This document shows positions 33,637 to 42,820 of a stretch of 64,000 bases of DNA, one piece after another. The notes below the pieces were generated by a model. The model did no database searches. It was not told where the DNA came from and was given only the letters and a program-made list of their open reading frames with translations. A program made the position numbers and the translations under genes. Origin of the DNA: Flavobacterium hydrocarbonoxydans. GTDB taxonomy: Bacteria; Bacteroidota; Bacteroidia; Flavobacteriales; Flavobacteriaceae. Location: NCBI RefSeq assembly GCF_009789235.1, contig NZ_WSTB01000005.1, forward strand, positions 62,001-126,000, given 5' to 3'. How positions within the stretch are numbered: position 1 is the stretch's first letter; each line of letters begins with the position of its first letter.

Positions 33637-33672
33637 AAGTCCTGTTAAGATGTTTTCTTGACAGGATTTTTT
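33637..33672 (+). terminator. Terminator after the DUF5606 gene
   Basis: TCCTGTTAAGA (33640-33650) pairs with TCTTGACAGGA (33656-33666), one G-T pair, followed by six T. mazG starts 42 bp later and therefore may have its own promoter. Confidence 0.75.
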
Positions 33673-33713
33673 ACTTTTACAGCATTGGTACAACCCCAAA
33701 AAAAACTTCAAAA

Positions 33714-34484
33714 ATGAGCAAAGAACTTCAACTTAAAGCTTTCGAAAGATTACTAATTATTATGGATGAGCTTCGTGAGCAATGTCCTTGGGATAAAAAG
33801 CAAACTTTGCAAACCCTGAGACATCTTACCATTGAAGAAACCTACGAACTGGGCGATGCGATTCTGGATAATGATTTGAATGAAGTAAAAAAAGAGTTGG
33901 GCGACTTGTTACTACATATTGTTTTTTATGCCAAAATTGGCAGCGAAACCCATGATTTTGATATGGCTGATGTCTGCAACGAAATTTGCGATAAACTCAT
34001 TCACCGTCATCCTCATATTTATAGTGACACTGTCGTGAAAGATGAAGAGGAAGTAAAACAAAATTGGGAAAAACTAAAGCTTAAAGAAGGAAAAAAATCT
34101 GTTTTGGAAGGTGTGCCAAGAAGTTTACCCGCTTTGGTAAAAGCAAGCCGAATTCAGGACAAAGTAAAAGGGGTTGGTTTTGATTGGGAAGAGCCTCACC
34201 AGGTTTGGGATAAGGTTCAGGAAGAACTTGAAGAATTACAAGTGGAGGTGAAATCAGGTGATCAGGATAAAATCGAAGCTGAATTTGGCGATGTTTTGTT
34301 CTCGATGATCAATTATGCACGATTTCTAAACGTAAATCCTGAAGATGCTCTGGAACGTACCAATAAAAAATTTATCAAGCGTTTTCAATACTTAGAAAGC
34401 AAAGCCGGGGAGTTAGGAAAACCCTTGGCTGATATGACTTTAGCTGAAATGGATGTGTTTTGGAACGAAGCTAAAAAACTATAA
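33714..34484 (+). CDS. mazG: Nucleoside triphosphate pyrophosphohydrolase MazG
   Basis: Hydrolyses NTPs to NMP and pyrophosphate, cleaning non-canonical nucleotides. 256 residues with two MazG-like domains: the first with the EExxE metal site in IEETYELGDAIL (residues near 41-46) and the second near LEELQVEVKSGDQDKIEAEFGD. Length matches the two-domain type of E. coli. Its 3' end overlaps the divergent-strand Crp/Fnr gene by 6 bp (tail-to-tail). Confidence 0.93.
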   Translation: MSKELQLKAFERLLIIMDELREQCPWDKKQTLQTLRHLTIEETYELGDAILDNDLNEVKKELGDLLLHIVFYAKIGSETHDFDMADVCNEICDKLIHRHPHIYSDTVVKDEEEVKQNWEKLKLKEGKKSVLEGVPRSLPALVKASRIQDKVKGVGFDWEEPHQVWDKVQEELEELQVEVKSGDQDKIEAEFGDVLFSMINYARFLNVNPEDALERTNKKFIKRFQYLESKAGELGKPLADMTLAEMDVFWNEAKKL

Positions 34485-35165
34485 TTGTTCCGCTATTTTT
34501 TTTAAAGCTTTTAGGTCTTGAAGCACGATTTTTTTGCCCACTAATTCAATTAAATTCAATTTATTAAAATCAGATAATAAACGAATGCAGCTTTCTGTTG
34601 CAGTGCCAATCATTCCGGCCAATTCTTCTCTCGAAAGCTGTATTTTCAAGGTTTTGTCTGGATTTTCTCCAAAGGAATTATGCAAATACAATAAAGTTTC
34701 GGCCAAACGCTGTTTTACGGTTTTCTGAACTAAGGCAATTTTATCGTTTTCAGACTCCTTCAAATCTTCACAAATGGATTGCATCAGATTCATCGAAAAT
34801 TGATTGTTGTTATTAAAGAAATGGATGATTTCAGATTTCGGAATAAAACAAACTTCCATATCAGCAACCGCTTTTGCGCTTAAGTTGGCTGGCTCATTGC
34901 TAATCATGGATCGCTGCCCTAAAAGTTCTCCGGATTTTACCAGTTTTATAATTTGATCTTTTCCGTTGGCGCTTAGTTTAGAGAGTTTTCCAACACCATC
35001 TTTTACACAAAAAACACCATTGGTAACTTCACCTTCCTCAAAAATAGCTTCGCCTTTTTTTATATGATGGGTGGTTTTACTATTAGCCAGTTTTACAACT
35101 TCTTCTTTGTTCAGTGCTTTGAGTGAAGACAGTTGTCTTACAATACATTGGTCGCATTTGTTCAT
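34479..35165 (-). CDS. Crp/Fnr-family transcriptional regulator (predicted regulator of the cbb3 genes)
   Basis: A 228-residue one-component regulator: N-terminal cyclic-nucleotide-binding beta-barrel (about 20-120), a dimer helix, and a C-terminal HTH (about 165-220) with the recognition helix TATESCIRLLSDF; E191 and R195 match the CRP/FNR residues that contact a TGA half-site. It has cysteines C4, C7, C53, C106, C132 and C193, but not the FNR arrangement of four cluster ligands, so oxygen sensing by Fe-S is unlikely to be classical. It lies divergently next to ccoI, and the TGAT-N4-ATCA palindromes in front of ccoI, ccoS and hemN are its probable targets. Ligand unknown. Confidence 0.85.
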   Translation of the reverse strand: MNKCDQCIVRQLSSLKALNKEEVVKLANSKTTHHIKKGEAIFEEGEVTNGVFCVKDGVGKLSKLSANGKDQIIKLVKSGELLGQRSMISNEPANLSAKAVADMEVCFIPKSEIIHFFNNNNQFSMNLMQSICEDLKESENDKIALVQKTVKQRLAETLLYLHNSFGENPDKTLKIQLSREELAGMIGTATESCIRLLSDFNKLNLIELVGKKIVLQDLKALKKIAEQL

Positions 35166-35297
35166 GGCTATTTGTTTGGTGTAAAATTAACCATTATTAA
35201 AATTGATTCAGGTATCGTTTCACAAAAATTAATAGAAAACTTTTTTAATAGTTCTGTAAACGGCTTTATTTTAGTAAATTAGAATTATAATTCGCCT

Positions 35298-35315
35298 ATA
35301 TGATAAATATCATAT
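35298..35315 (+). promoter_or_regulatory. Predicted Crp/Fnr-type binding site upstream of ccoI
   Basis: The 18-bp palindrome ATATGATA-AA-TATCATAT at 35298-35315 has the TGAT-N4-ATCA core of FNR-type operators. Its centre (35306.5) is 37.5 bp upstream of the last base of a TAnnTTTG-like AATATTTG (35337-35344), consistent with class II activation near -42. Confidence 0.65.
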
Positions 35316-35336
35316 TTAAAATCTGTAACATTTTAG

Positions 35337-35344
35337 AATATTTG
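35337..35344 (+). promoter_or_regulatory. -7-like box of the ccoI promoter
   Basis: AATATTTG is one base from the TAnnTTTG consensus, 22 bp upstream of the ccoI start. It lies at nearly the same spacing from the palindrome as the boxes in front of ccoS and hemN. No TTG -33 element is apparent, as expected for an activator-dependent promoter. Confidence 0.5.
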
Positions 35345-35365
35345 TTAAGAAGAAAAAACTAAATT

Positions 35366-37759
35366 ATGAGCGTGCAAAGTTGCTTTCATTGCGGATTAAC
35401 GATTATTAAAAACGAAGAAATCTATTTTGATGAAAAAATATTTTGTTGCAACGGATGCAAAACAGTTTACGAAATTTTTAGCCTTCATGACTTAACCTGT
35501 TATTATGATTTCGAAAAATCTCCAGGAGCCAGTCCGCAAGACATTCAGGGCAAATATGATTTTCTGGACAACGAAGCTATTTTATCAAAAATACTTGAGT
35601 TTCAGGAAGGAAATACCGCCATTGTATCGCTAAATATTCCGCATATTCATTGTAGTTCCTGTATTTGGATTCTGGAAAACCTAAATAAAATTCAGTCTGG
35701 AATTAGTACTTCGCAAGTAAATTTTCCGGAAAAAAAGTTTAGGATTACCTTTAATTCTGAAACGGTTTCGCTCAAAGAAATTGTTTATACTTTGAGTTCT
35801 ATTGGGTACGAACCTTATATAAGTTTAGAAAATTATGAAACCGGAAAAAACAATGTCGATAGAAGTTTAACTTATAAATTAGGTGTTGCTTTTTTCTGCT
35901 TTGGGAATATTATGTTACTTTCTTTTCCGGAATATTTCGAAATCAAAGAATTTTGGCTCGATAATTACAAACCTTTTTTCAGAGCCCTGATTTTTGTTTT
36001 GGCTTTGCCAAGTCTATTATATTCGGCAAGTGATTATTATGTTTCGGCCTATAAAAGTTTGAAATCCAGGATGTTGAATATCGATATTCCAATTGCATTG
36101 GGAATTATCGTAATGTTTGTGAGAAGTACTTTTGATGTCATAATGAACTACGGTTCTGGCTTCTTTGATAGTCTGACAGGATTGATTTTCTTTATGCTTC
36201 TTGGAAAAATGTTTCAGATAAAAACCTATAGTTTTTTAAGTTTCGAAAGAGATTTTAAATCCTATTTCCCGATTGCGGTTACGAGAATCAATTTGGATAC
36301 ATCCGAAGAAAATGTGCCGATTTATGATGTTATCAAAGGAAACAGATTGCTGATTCGAAACCAGGAATTGATTCCCGTTGACGGAATTTTGATGAGCGAC
36401 AAAGCTGAGATTGATTATAGTTTTGTGACTGGAGAAGCCGTTCCAACCACGAAAAAATCCGGTGATAAAATATTTGCGGGAGGAAAACAAATTGGTAAAG
36501 TGATCGAGATGGAAGTCTTGCATTCGGTGTCGCAAAGTTACCTGACGCAGTTGTGGAGTAATGAAATCTTTCAGAAAAAAGTATTTCAAAAGCATAAAAC
36601 CATTACTGATGCAATAAGCCGTTATTTTACACCTATTCTGTTGTTGATAGCTCTTGCAGGTTTTGGATATTGGATTTTTTTTGATGCCAATACCGCTTTT
36701 AATGTTTTTACCGCCGTATTGATTGTGGCTTGCCCTTGTGCATTGGCGTTGACGGCTCCTTTTACTTTTGGAAACATTTTGAGAATTATGGGCAAACAAA
36801 AAATGTATCTTAAAAACGCTTTGGTTATCGAGCAATTAGCAAAAGTTGATACCATTGTTTTTGATAAAACCGGAACAATTACAACCAACATAAAATCAAA
36901 TATTTTATATGAAGGAATGGCACTTTCTGATGAAAATATAGTTCTGATAAAAAATGTGCTTCGTGCTTCAAATCATCCATTAAGCCGAATGTTGTATGAT
37001 TTTTTGCCAGAAACCCAAAAAATAAAAACGGCGAAATTTGAGGAAATAACAGGAAAAGGAATTCAGGCTTTTATCGAAAATAAAAACATTCAAATTGGTT
37101 CCGGAGTGTTTGTTGAAGCACCCGTTTTAGAGGTTTCTCAAATAGAAAAAACGACGCTTCATATCAAAATTGAAAATAATTATTACGGTAGATTCATCTT
37201 TGAAAATCAGTATCGTGATGGACTCGAAAAGTTGTTTTTCGCTCTAAGCAAAAAGTATCAAATAAAAGTACTTTCGGGTGATAATGATGGGGAGAGAACC
37301 AATTTAGAAACTATTTTGCCTAAAAACACCGAACTGATTTTCAATCAAAAGCCAGAACAAAAACTAGAGTTCATCAAAAAGCTCCAGGAAAGTGGCAAAA
37401 ACGTGATGATGGTAGGTGATGGACTCAACGATGCCGGAGCTTTGGCACAAAGTAATGTAGGAATTTCGGTTTCAGAAAATGTCAATGTTTTTTCGCCTGC
37501 CTGTGATGCGATTTTAGATGCTTCAGAATTTTCCAGATTAGATTATTTTTTAAAACTTTCGCACAAATCCATTTTAATAATCAAGATGAGTTTTGTCTTG
37601 TCTCTTCTTTATAATATTGTTGGACTTTCGTTTGCTATAACAGGAAATTTATTACCCTTAGTGGCAGCAATCATTATGCCGCTGAGTACAGTTACAATTG
37701 TTAGTTTTGTAACTGTTATGTCTAACTACTTCGCATTCAGAAATTTAAAATCATTATAA
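35366..37759 (+). CDS. ccoI: Copper-transporting P1B-type ATPase for cbb3 oxidase (CcoI)
   Basis: P-type ATPase of 797 residues in the cbb3 oxidase gene island. An N-terminal cysteine-rich segment (C6, C9, C27, C28, C31) precedes an HMA-like metal-binding domain with HCSSC (C96 and C99). The membrane CPC motif ACPCALAL is near 456, the phosphorylation site DKTGT near 500, and MVGDGLNDAGAL near 686. CcoI exports or supplies copper for the CuB centre. A predicted Crp/Fnr site lies upstream, and ccoS follows after about 110 bp. The extra N-terminal cysteine cluster is characteristic of this group. Confidence 0.9.
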   Translation: MSVQSCFHCGLTIIKNEEIYFDEKIFCCNGCKTVYEIFSLHDLTCYYDFEKSPGASPQDIQGKYDFLDNEAILSKILEFQEGNTAIVSLNIPHIHCSSCIWILENLNKIQSGISTSQVNFPEKKFRITFNSETVSLKEIVYTLSSIGYEPYISLENYETGKNNVDRSLTYKLGVAFFCFGNIMLLSFPEYFEIKEFWLDNYKPFFRALIFVLALPSLLYSASDYYVSAYKSLKSRMLNIDIPIALGIIVMFVRSTFDVIMNYGSGFFDSLTGLIFFMLLGKMFQIKTYSFLSFERDFKSYFPIAVTRINLDTSEENVPIYDVIKGNRLLIRNQELIPVDGILMSDKAEIDYSFVTGEAVPTTKKSGDKIFAGGKQIGKVIEMEVLHSVSQSYLTQLWSNEIFQKKVFQKHKTITDAISRYFTPILLLIALAGFGYWIFFDANTAFNVFTAVLIVACPCALALTAPFTFGNILRIMGKQKMYLKNALVIEQLAKVDTIVFDKTGTITTNIKSNILYEGMALSDENIVLIKNVLRASNHPLSRMLYDFLPETQKIKTAKFEEITGKGIQAFIENKNIQIGSGVFVEAPVLEVSQIEKTTLHIKIENNYYGRFIFENQYRDGLEKLFFALSKKYQIKVLSGDNDGERTNLETILPKNTELIFNQKPEQKLEFIKKLQESGKNVMMVGDGLNDAGALAQSNVGISVSENVNVFSPACDAILDASEFSRLDYFLKLSHKSILIIKMSFVLSLLYNIVGLSFAITGNLLPLVAAIIMPLSTVTIVSFVTVMSNYFAFRNLKSL

Positions 37760-37805
37760 ATAATTTTTAAGTTATTTTTTACTAAATTTAACTTACCCCA
37801 TTGAC

Positions 37806-37821
37806 TATGATAATTATCATA
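37806..37821 (+). promoter_or_regulatory. Predicted Crp/Fnr-type binding site upstream of ccoS
   Basis: Perfect 16-bp palindrome TATGATAATTATCATA, with TGAT-AATT-ATCA core, centred at 37813.5. It is 36.5 bp from the final G of the -7 box at 37843-37850. With transcription about 5 bp further, the site is at -41.5, the position for a class II activator. Confidence 0.7.
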
Positions 37822-37842
37822 TTTTAAAAGCCTTTACCCTAG

Positions 37843-37850
37843 TAATTTTG
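37843..37850 (+). promoter_or_regulatory. -7 box of the ccoS-ccoNO promoter
   Basis: TAATTTTG matches TAnnTTTG exactly, 18 bp upstream of the ccoS start codon. No TTG appears 19 bp upstream, as expected for an activator-dependent promoter. Confidence 0.6.
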
Positions 37851-37868
37851 TTAATATAAATTTAAGGT

Positions 37869-38060
37869 ATGAGTGTCATTTATCTATTAATATCAGTCAG
37901 TATTTTCGTTGCGATCTGTTTCTTTATCGCTTTTATTGTAGCTGTCAAATCTGGACAATACGATGATGATTATACACCTTCTGTCAGAATGCTTTTTGAC
38001 GACGAAACCAAAATTACCTCCCAAAATAAAAATCAATCAACCGAAGAAAAACAAGTTTAA
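37869..38060 (+). CDS. ccoS: cbb3 oxidase assembly protein CcoS
   Basis: A 63-residue protein with one N-terminal membrane helix (about 2-28) and a short charged tail containing GQYDDDYTPSVRMLFDD, the conserved CcoS segment. CcoS helps insert copper and haem into CcoN in other bacteria. It lies 2 bp upstream of ccoNO, which is likely co-translated, and follows a Crp/Fnr palindrome and -7 box. Confidence 0.92.
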   Translation: MSVIYLLISVSIFVAICFFIAFIVAVKSGQYDDDYTPSVRMLFDDETKITSQNKNQSTEEKQV

Positions 38061-38062
38061 TT

Positions 38063-40249
38063 ATGGAAATGGAACAGTTTTATTACGACAACAAAATTGT
38101 AAAAAAATTCATTTATGCTACCATCCTTTTTGGAGTAGTCGGAATGTTAGTCGGACTTACATTAGCAATAATGTATCTTTTTCCCAACATAACCGACGGG
38201 ATTTCGTGGCTTAGCTATGGTAGATTAAGGCCTCTTCATACCAATGCCGTTATTTTTGCCTTTGTAGGAAATGCTTTTTTTGCCGGAATGTATTATTCGC
38301 TTCAGCGATTGTTAAAAGCCAGAATGTTTAGTGATTTTTTAAGTAATCTTCATTTCTGGGGATGGCAGCTTATTATTGTGGCTGCGGCGATCACGCTGCC
38401 TTTAGGTTATACTTCATCAAAAGAATACGCAGAGCTCGAATGGCCTATAGATATTGCCATTGCGGTAATTTGGGTCGTGATGGGAATCAATATGATTGGT
38501 ACGATGCTCCGTCGTAGAGAGCGACATTTATACGTGGCAATTTGGTTTTATTTGGCGACATTTGTTACCATTGCGGTATTGCATATCTTCAATAATATCG
38601 AAATTCCGGTATCTGGCTGGAAAAGTTATTCGGTTTACGCAGGGGTTCAGGACGCACTTGTGCAATGGTGGTACGGACATAACGCCGTGGCATTTTTCCT
38701 GACAACGCCGTTTTTAGGATTGATGTATTATTTTGTTCCAAAAGTAGCCAATCGACCGGTATATTCGTATCGATTATCCATTATACATTTTTGGTCACTT
38801 ATTTTTATTTACATCTGGGCAGGACCTCACCACTTATTGTATTCGGCTTTGCCTAATTGGGCACAAAACTTAGGGGTCGCTTTTTCAGTAATGTTGATTG
38901 CACCTTCGTGGGGAGGAATGATAAACGGATTATTGACGCTTCGTGGTGCTTGGGATAAAGTTCGTGAAGAACCTGTTTTGAAGTTTTTTGTGGTAGCCAT
39001 TACAGGTTACGGAATGGCCACTTTCGAAGGCCCGATGCTTTCACTAAAAAATGTAAACGCTATAGCACATTATACAGACTGGATCGTAGCCCACGTACAC
39101 GTAGGAGCTTTGGCCTGGAATGGCTTTATGTCTTTCGGAATCATTTATTGGTTAATTCCCAGAATGACAAAAAGCACCTTGTACTCTAAAAAACTGGCTA
39201 ATTTTCATTTTTGGATAGGCACTTTAGGAATCATTTTATACGCTTTACCCATGTATGTGGCTGGCTTTTTGCAAGCTTCGATGTGGAAACAATTTAATCC
39301 TGACGGAACTTTAACCTATGGTAATTTTCTTGAAACCGTGACGCAAATCATGCCAATGTATTGGATGAGAGCCATTGGTGGAACTTTATATTTAGTAGGA
39401 ATGATAATATTGGTTTATAATATTATTATGACGGTAAAAGCAGGAGATACCATCGAAGATGAATTAGCACAAGCTCCAGCATTGCAAAGAATTAGCAGTA
39501 GTAGAATCAGCGGAGAAAAATTTCACACCTGGTTAGAAAGAAAACCAATTCAGTTAACGATTTTGGCTACGATTGCTATTTTAATTGGCGGCGTCATTCA
39601 GATTGTTCCAACACTGATGGTGAAATCGAATATTCCAACCATTTCTAGCGTAAAACCTTATACGCCTTTAGAACTTGAAGGACGCGATTTGTATATCAGA
39701 GAGGGTTGTGTGGGCTGTCATTCGCAATCTGTGCGACCTTTCAGGAGCGAAGTCGAGCGTTATGGACCTCAGGCAAAAGCCGGAGAATTTGTTTATGACC
39801 ATCCGTTTCTTTGGGGCTCAAAACGTACAGGACCCGATTTGTTAAGAGTAGGAGGGAAATACAATGATAACTGGCATTTTAATCATTTCTGGAATCCGCA
39901 AAGTATATCAGCCGGCTCCATCATGCCGGGTTATAAATGGTTATTCGATAATAAACCCATGGATATTTCATTAACTCAAAAGAAAATGCAGGCCATGGTT
40001 TCGCTTGGAGTTCCTTATTCTCCAGCCGAAGTTGCAAATGCAGGAAAATTGCTTAGAGCTCAGGCAATCACAATTGAGAAAAATCTGGAAAACGATCCCG
40101 ATTTTGTAAAAAGTTATGAGGATAGCAAGAAAAAAGCAGCCGCAAAAGGAGAAAAATTTGTTCCAATGAACGAAAGAGAAATTGTCGCGCTTATTGCTTA
40201 TATGCAAAGACTTGGTACTGATATTAAGGTAAAAGACATCTCTAAATAA
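38063..40249 (+). CDS. cbb3 cytochrome c oxidase CcoN-CcoO fusion
   Basis: A single 728-residue polypeptide fusing CcoN (catalytic subunit, about residues 1-480) with CcoO (cytochrome c subunit, about 485-728). Visible CcoN landmarks include LRPLHTNAVIFAF, WWYGHNAVAFFL, GPHHLLYSALPNW, and AHVHVGALAWNGF with histidines for haems and CuB. CcoO has a single CxxCH haem motif in EGCVGCHSQ (near 549). The enzyme is a high-affinity terminal oxidase of the inner membrane. Genes run ccoS, ccoNO, ccoQ, ccoP without significant gaps. A gene symbol for the fusion is not standard. Fusion of N and O is common in Bacteroidota. Confidence 0.94.
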   Translation: MEMEQFYYDNKIVKKFIYATILFGVVGMLVGLTLAIMYLFPNITDGISWLSYGRLRPLHTNAVIFAFVGNAFFAGMYYSLQRLLKARMFSDFLSNLHFWGWQLIIVAAAITLPLGYTSSKEYAELEWPIDIAIAVIWVVMGINMIGTMLRRRERHLYVAIWFYLATFVTIAVLHIFNNIEIPVSGWKSYSVYAGVQDALVQWWYGHNAVAFFLTTPFLGLMYYFVPKVANRPVYSYRLSIIHFWSLIFIYIWAGPHHLLYSALPNWAQNLGVAFSVMLIAPSWGGMINGLLTLRGAWDKVREEPVLKFFVVAITGYGMATFEGPMLSLKNVNAIAHYTDWIVAHVHVGALAWNGFMSFGIIYWLIPRMTKSTLYSKKLANFHFWIGTLGIILYALPMYVAGFLQASMWKQFNPDGTLTYGNFLETVTQIMPMYWMRAIGGTLYLVGMIILVYNIIMTVKAGDTIEDELAQAPALQRISSSRISGEKFHTWLERKPIQLTILATIAILIGGVIQIVPTLMVKSNIPTISSVKPYTPLELEGRDLYIREGCVGCHSQSVRPFRSEVERYGPQAKAGEFVYDHPFLWGSKRTGPDLLRVGGKYNDNWHFNHFWNPQSISAGSIMPGYKWLFDNKPMDISLTQKKMQAMVSLGVPYSPAEVANAGKLLRAQAITIEKNLENDPDFVKSYEDSKKKAAAKGEKFVPMNEREIVALIAYMQRLGTDIKVKDISK

Positions 40250-40256
40250 TAAAGTT

Positions 40257-40445
40257 ATGTTCGAACAAATAAAACACAACATGGAGAATATAGCGGGTAT
40301 AGAAATCTACCCAATTCTCTCGCTTTTGATATTCTTTTTCTTTTTTGTAGGCCTTGGTTTTTGGGTGTACAGTTACAAAAAAGATAAAATTGATGAGATG
40401 AGTCAGATACCTTTAGATGATAGTTTAATTTTAAAAGATAACTAA
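40257..40445 (+). CDS. ccoQ: cbb3 oxidase subunit CcoQ
   Basis: A 62-residue protein with one hydrophobic helix (about 17-40) and a hydrophilic, acidic C-terminus, in the conserved place between ccoNO (gap 7 bp) and ccoP (gap 1 bp). CcoQ stabilises the complex. It is identified mainly by length, helix and position, because the family is poorly conserved; it carries the IAGIEIYPILSLLIFF-type start. Confidence 0.82.
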   Translation: MFEQIKHNMENIAGIEIYPILSLLIFFFFFVGLGFWVYSYKKDKIDEMSQIPLDDSLILKDN

Positions 40446-40446
40446 T

Positions 40447-41385
40447 ATGAAAAAAATATTCCCAGTATATGTAAGAGTACCGCTGATTTTCTTCATCGTT
40501 TTTGGATTGATGGAATATTTTATTGATTCTGGTAGCCAGCCCGCTTTTGTAAAATACCCAATGGTTTTGGTTTTTTTAGCAGTGTTTCTCTTTATTTTGA
40601 TTGCTATCGAAATTACATTGAGTGCCGTAAACAGGGTTTTGTACCAATTAATGTCACCCGAAGAAAAAGCAAAAGTAGAGCTTGAAGATAGTTTGAGTTT
40701 AAAAGAAAGTACCTGGTATAAAAACCTGATGCAAAAACTAACAAAAACACAACCTATCGAAAAAGAAGGTGAGTTATTGCTGGATCATGATTATGACGGA
40801 ATTAAAGAACTGGATAATAATTTACCGCCTTGGTGGGTGTATTTATTTTATATCGGAATCGTTTTTGGTGTAATTTATTTTGCTCGTTATGAGGTTTTTG
40901 GAGGAGATGATCAGGAAACCGAATTAAAAAAAGAAATGGCTCAGGCTAAAATAGATGTAGAAGAATACCTGAAAACCGCTCCTGATCTGATGGATGAAAA
41001 ATCGGTAGTGTTGCTTACGGATGCACCAAGTTTAGAAGCAGGGAAAACCATTTTTAACGAAAATTGCGCCGCTTGTCACAGAGCAGATGGAGGGGGGCAA
41101 ATTGGCCCTAACTTAACAGATAATAAATGGATTTTAGGTGGTGGAATTAAAAATTTATTTCACACGGTAACCAATGGAGGACGTGACGGAAAAGGAATGA
41201 TTGCCTGGAAAGGGACTCTGAAGCCAAAAGAAATTCAGAAAGTATCAAGTTATATTTTGTCTTTGCAAGGCAGTAATCCGAAAGACCCAAAAGAGGCTGA
41301 AGGAGAAGTTTGGATAGACGAAAGCATACCTAAAAAAGGAAGTGTGGTAGCTAAAGTAACAGATAGTACAGAAGTAAAAAAATAA
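40447..41385 (+). CDS. ccoP: cbb3 oxidase subunit CcoP (mono-haem)
   Basis: A 312-residue membrane-anchored cytochrome c. Membrane helices near 10-28 and 35-58 in the N-terminal region and a third at about 128-148 (PPWWVYLFYIGIVFG) precede a cytochrome c domain. Only one CxxCH haem site is visible (NCAACHR: C207, C210, H211), whereas proteobacterial CcoP has two, and the Met ligand is in GKGMIAWKG near 256. It is followed 5 bp later by ccoG. Single-haem CcoP is usual in this phylum, but the heme count is worth checking against relatives. Confidence 0.9.
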   Translation: MKKIFPVYVRVPLIFFIVFGLMEYFIDSGSQPAFVKYPMVLVFLAVFLFILIAIEITLSAVNRVLYQLMSPEEKAKVELEDSLSLKESTWYKNLMQKLTKTQPIEKEGELLLDHDYDGIKELDNNLPPWWVYLFYIGIVFGVIYFARYEVFGGDDQETELKKEMAQAKIDVEEYLKTAPDLMDEKSVVLLTDAPSLEAGKTIFNENCAACHRADGGGQIGPNLTDNKWILGGGIKNLFHTVTNGGRDGKGMIAWKGTLKPKEIQKVSSYILSLQGSNPKDPKEAEGEVWIDESIPKKGSVVAKVTDSTEVKK

Positions 41386-41390
41386 AAATC

Positions 41391-42809
41391 ATGTCTAATT
41401 TACCTGATGACGCTTTTAGAGATACCATTGGTACCATTGACGAAAGTGGTAATCGAAAATTTATTTTTCCCAAAAAACCTTCTGGTAAGTTTTATGAATA
41501 CCGAAAAATTGTCAGCTACGTTTTATTGGCTATTTTAATCGCCAATCCGTTTATAAAAATCAACGGCAACCAGTTTATGATGTTCAATATTTTAGAGCGT
41601 CGTTTCAATATTTTTGGATTTCCGTTCTGGCCGCAGGATTTTTATCTTTTCGTGATTTCGATGATTGTTGGGGTGGTATTCGTTGTCTTGTTTACGGTTA
41701 TTTTCGGAAGAATTTTTTGTGGATGGATTTGCCCCCAGACTATTTTTCTTGAAATGGTGTTCAGAAGAATCGAATATTGGATTGATGGTGATCGTGGCGC
41801 ACAATCGCGATTGGCCAGACAAGAATGGAACGCAGAAAAAATCCGAAAAAGATTGATGAAATGGACCGTTTTTTTTCTGATTTCTTTTGGCATAGCCAAT
41901 GTATTCCTTGCGTATTTAGTAGGGAGCGACGAACTTTTTTTGATGGTCGAACAAGGACCAATAGCGCAATCCGGTAATTTCATTGCTTTATTGATTTTTA
42001 CAGCGGTTTTTTACTTCGTCTTTGTGTGGTTTCGCGAGCAGGTGTGTATTATTGCCTGCCCTTACGGAAGATTGCAAGGCGTACTTTTAGACAATAAATC
42101 CATTAATGTCGCTTACGATTTTGTACGCGGTGAGAAAGAAGCTGGCCGGGCAAAATTTAATAAACAAGAAGACAGAAGTGCTGCCGGAAAAGGGGATTGT
42201 ATCGATTGTCATCAATGTGTGCACGTTTGCCCGATGGGAATCGATATCAGAAACGGAACACAATTAGAATGTACCAATTGTACCGCTTGTATCGATGAAT
42301 GTGATACGATTATGGAAACGGTTGGTTTACCAAAAGGACTTATCCGATACGCATCTGAGGATGAAATCGAGAAAAAAGCACCTTTTAAGTTTACCGCCAG
42401 AATGAAAGGTTATACGGCAGTTTTATTGATTTTGATTGGTGTTTTTGTTGGAATGCTATTTTTAAGAAATGACGTTCAGGCTATTATTTTACGTTTGCCA
42501 GGACAGCTTTTTCAGCACAAAGGCGAGAAAATAAGCAATGTTTACACCTACAAAATTGTCAATAAAACCATGAAAGATTACGATAATATTCATTTTGAAC
42601 TAATTGATCAAAAAGGAGAAATCAAAAATGTAGGCAAAAAGTATTTTAAAATTAAAAAAGAAGCAATTTCGCAAGGAACTCTTTTTATAGAAATTGATCA
42701 GGCACTTTTAGAAAGTGATAAAACAAAAGTAAAAATTGGAGTTTTTGAGGGGAAAAAATTGCTTGAGACTACGACAACAAACTTTTTAGGACCACGAAGT
42801 TTTAATTAA
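41391..42809 (+). CDS. ccoG: CcoG, polyferredoxin-type oxidase accessory protein
   Basis: A 472-residue membrane protein with iron-sulfur centres. It has about five membrane helices, including one at residues 33-50 and one near 150-170. The first segment has FGRIFCGWICPQTIFLEM (a C-x3-C pair), and the soluble domain near residue 270 has CIDCHQCVHVCPMG and CTNCTACIDEC, i.e. two 4Fe-4S clusters. In E. coli-type homologues CcoG reduces Cu(II) for CuB assembly. C-terminal Ig-like fold domain. Operonic with ccoP and ccoH. Confidence 0.92.
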   Translation: MSNLPDDAFRDTIGTIDESGNRKFIFPKKPSGKFYEYRKIVSYVLLAILIANPFIKINGNQFMMFNILERRFNIFGFPFWPQDFYLFVISMIVGVVFVVLFTVIFGRIFCGWICPQTIFLEMVFRRIEYWIDGDRGAQSRLARQEWNAEKIRKRLMKWTVFFLISFGIANVFLAYLVGSDELFLMVEQGPIAQSGNFIALLIFTAVFYFVFVWFREQVCIIACPYGRLQGVLLDNKSINVAYDFVRGEKEAGRAKFNKQEDRSAAGKGDCIDCHQCVHVCPMGIDIRNGTQLECTNCTACIDECDTIMETVGLPKGLIRYASEDEIEKKAPFKFTARMKGYTAVLLILIGVFVGMLFLRNDVQAIILRLPGQLFQHKGEKISNVYTYKIVNKTMKDYDNIHFELIDQKGEIKNVGKKYFKIKKEAISQGTLFIEIDQALLESDKTKVKIGVFEGKKLLETTTTNFLGPRSFN

Positions 42810-42820
42810 AAAAGATACAA

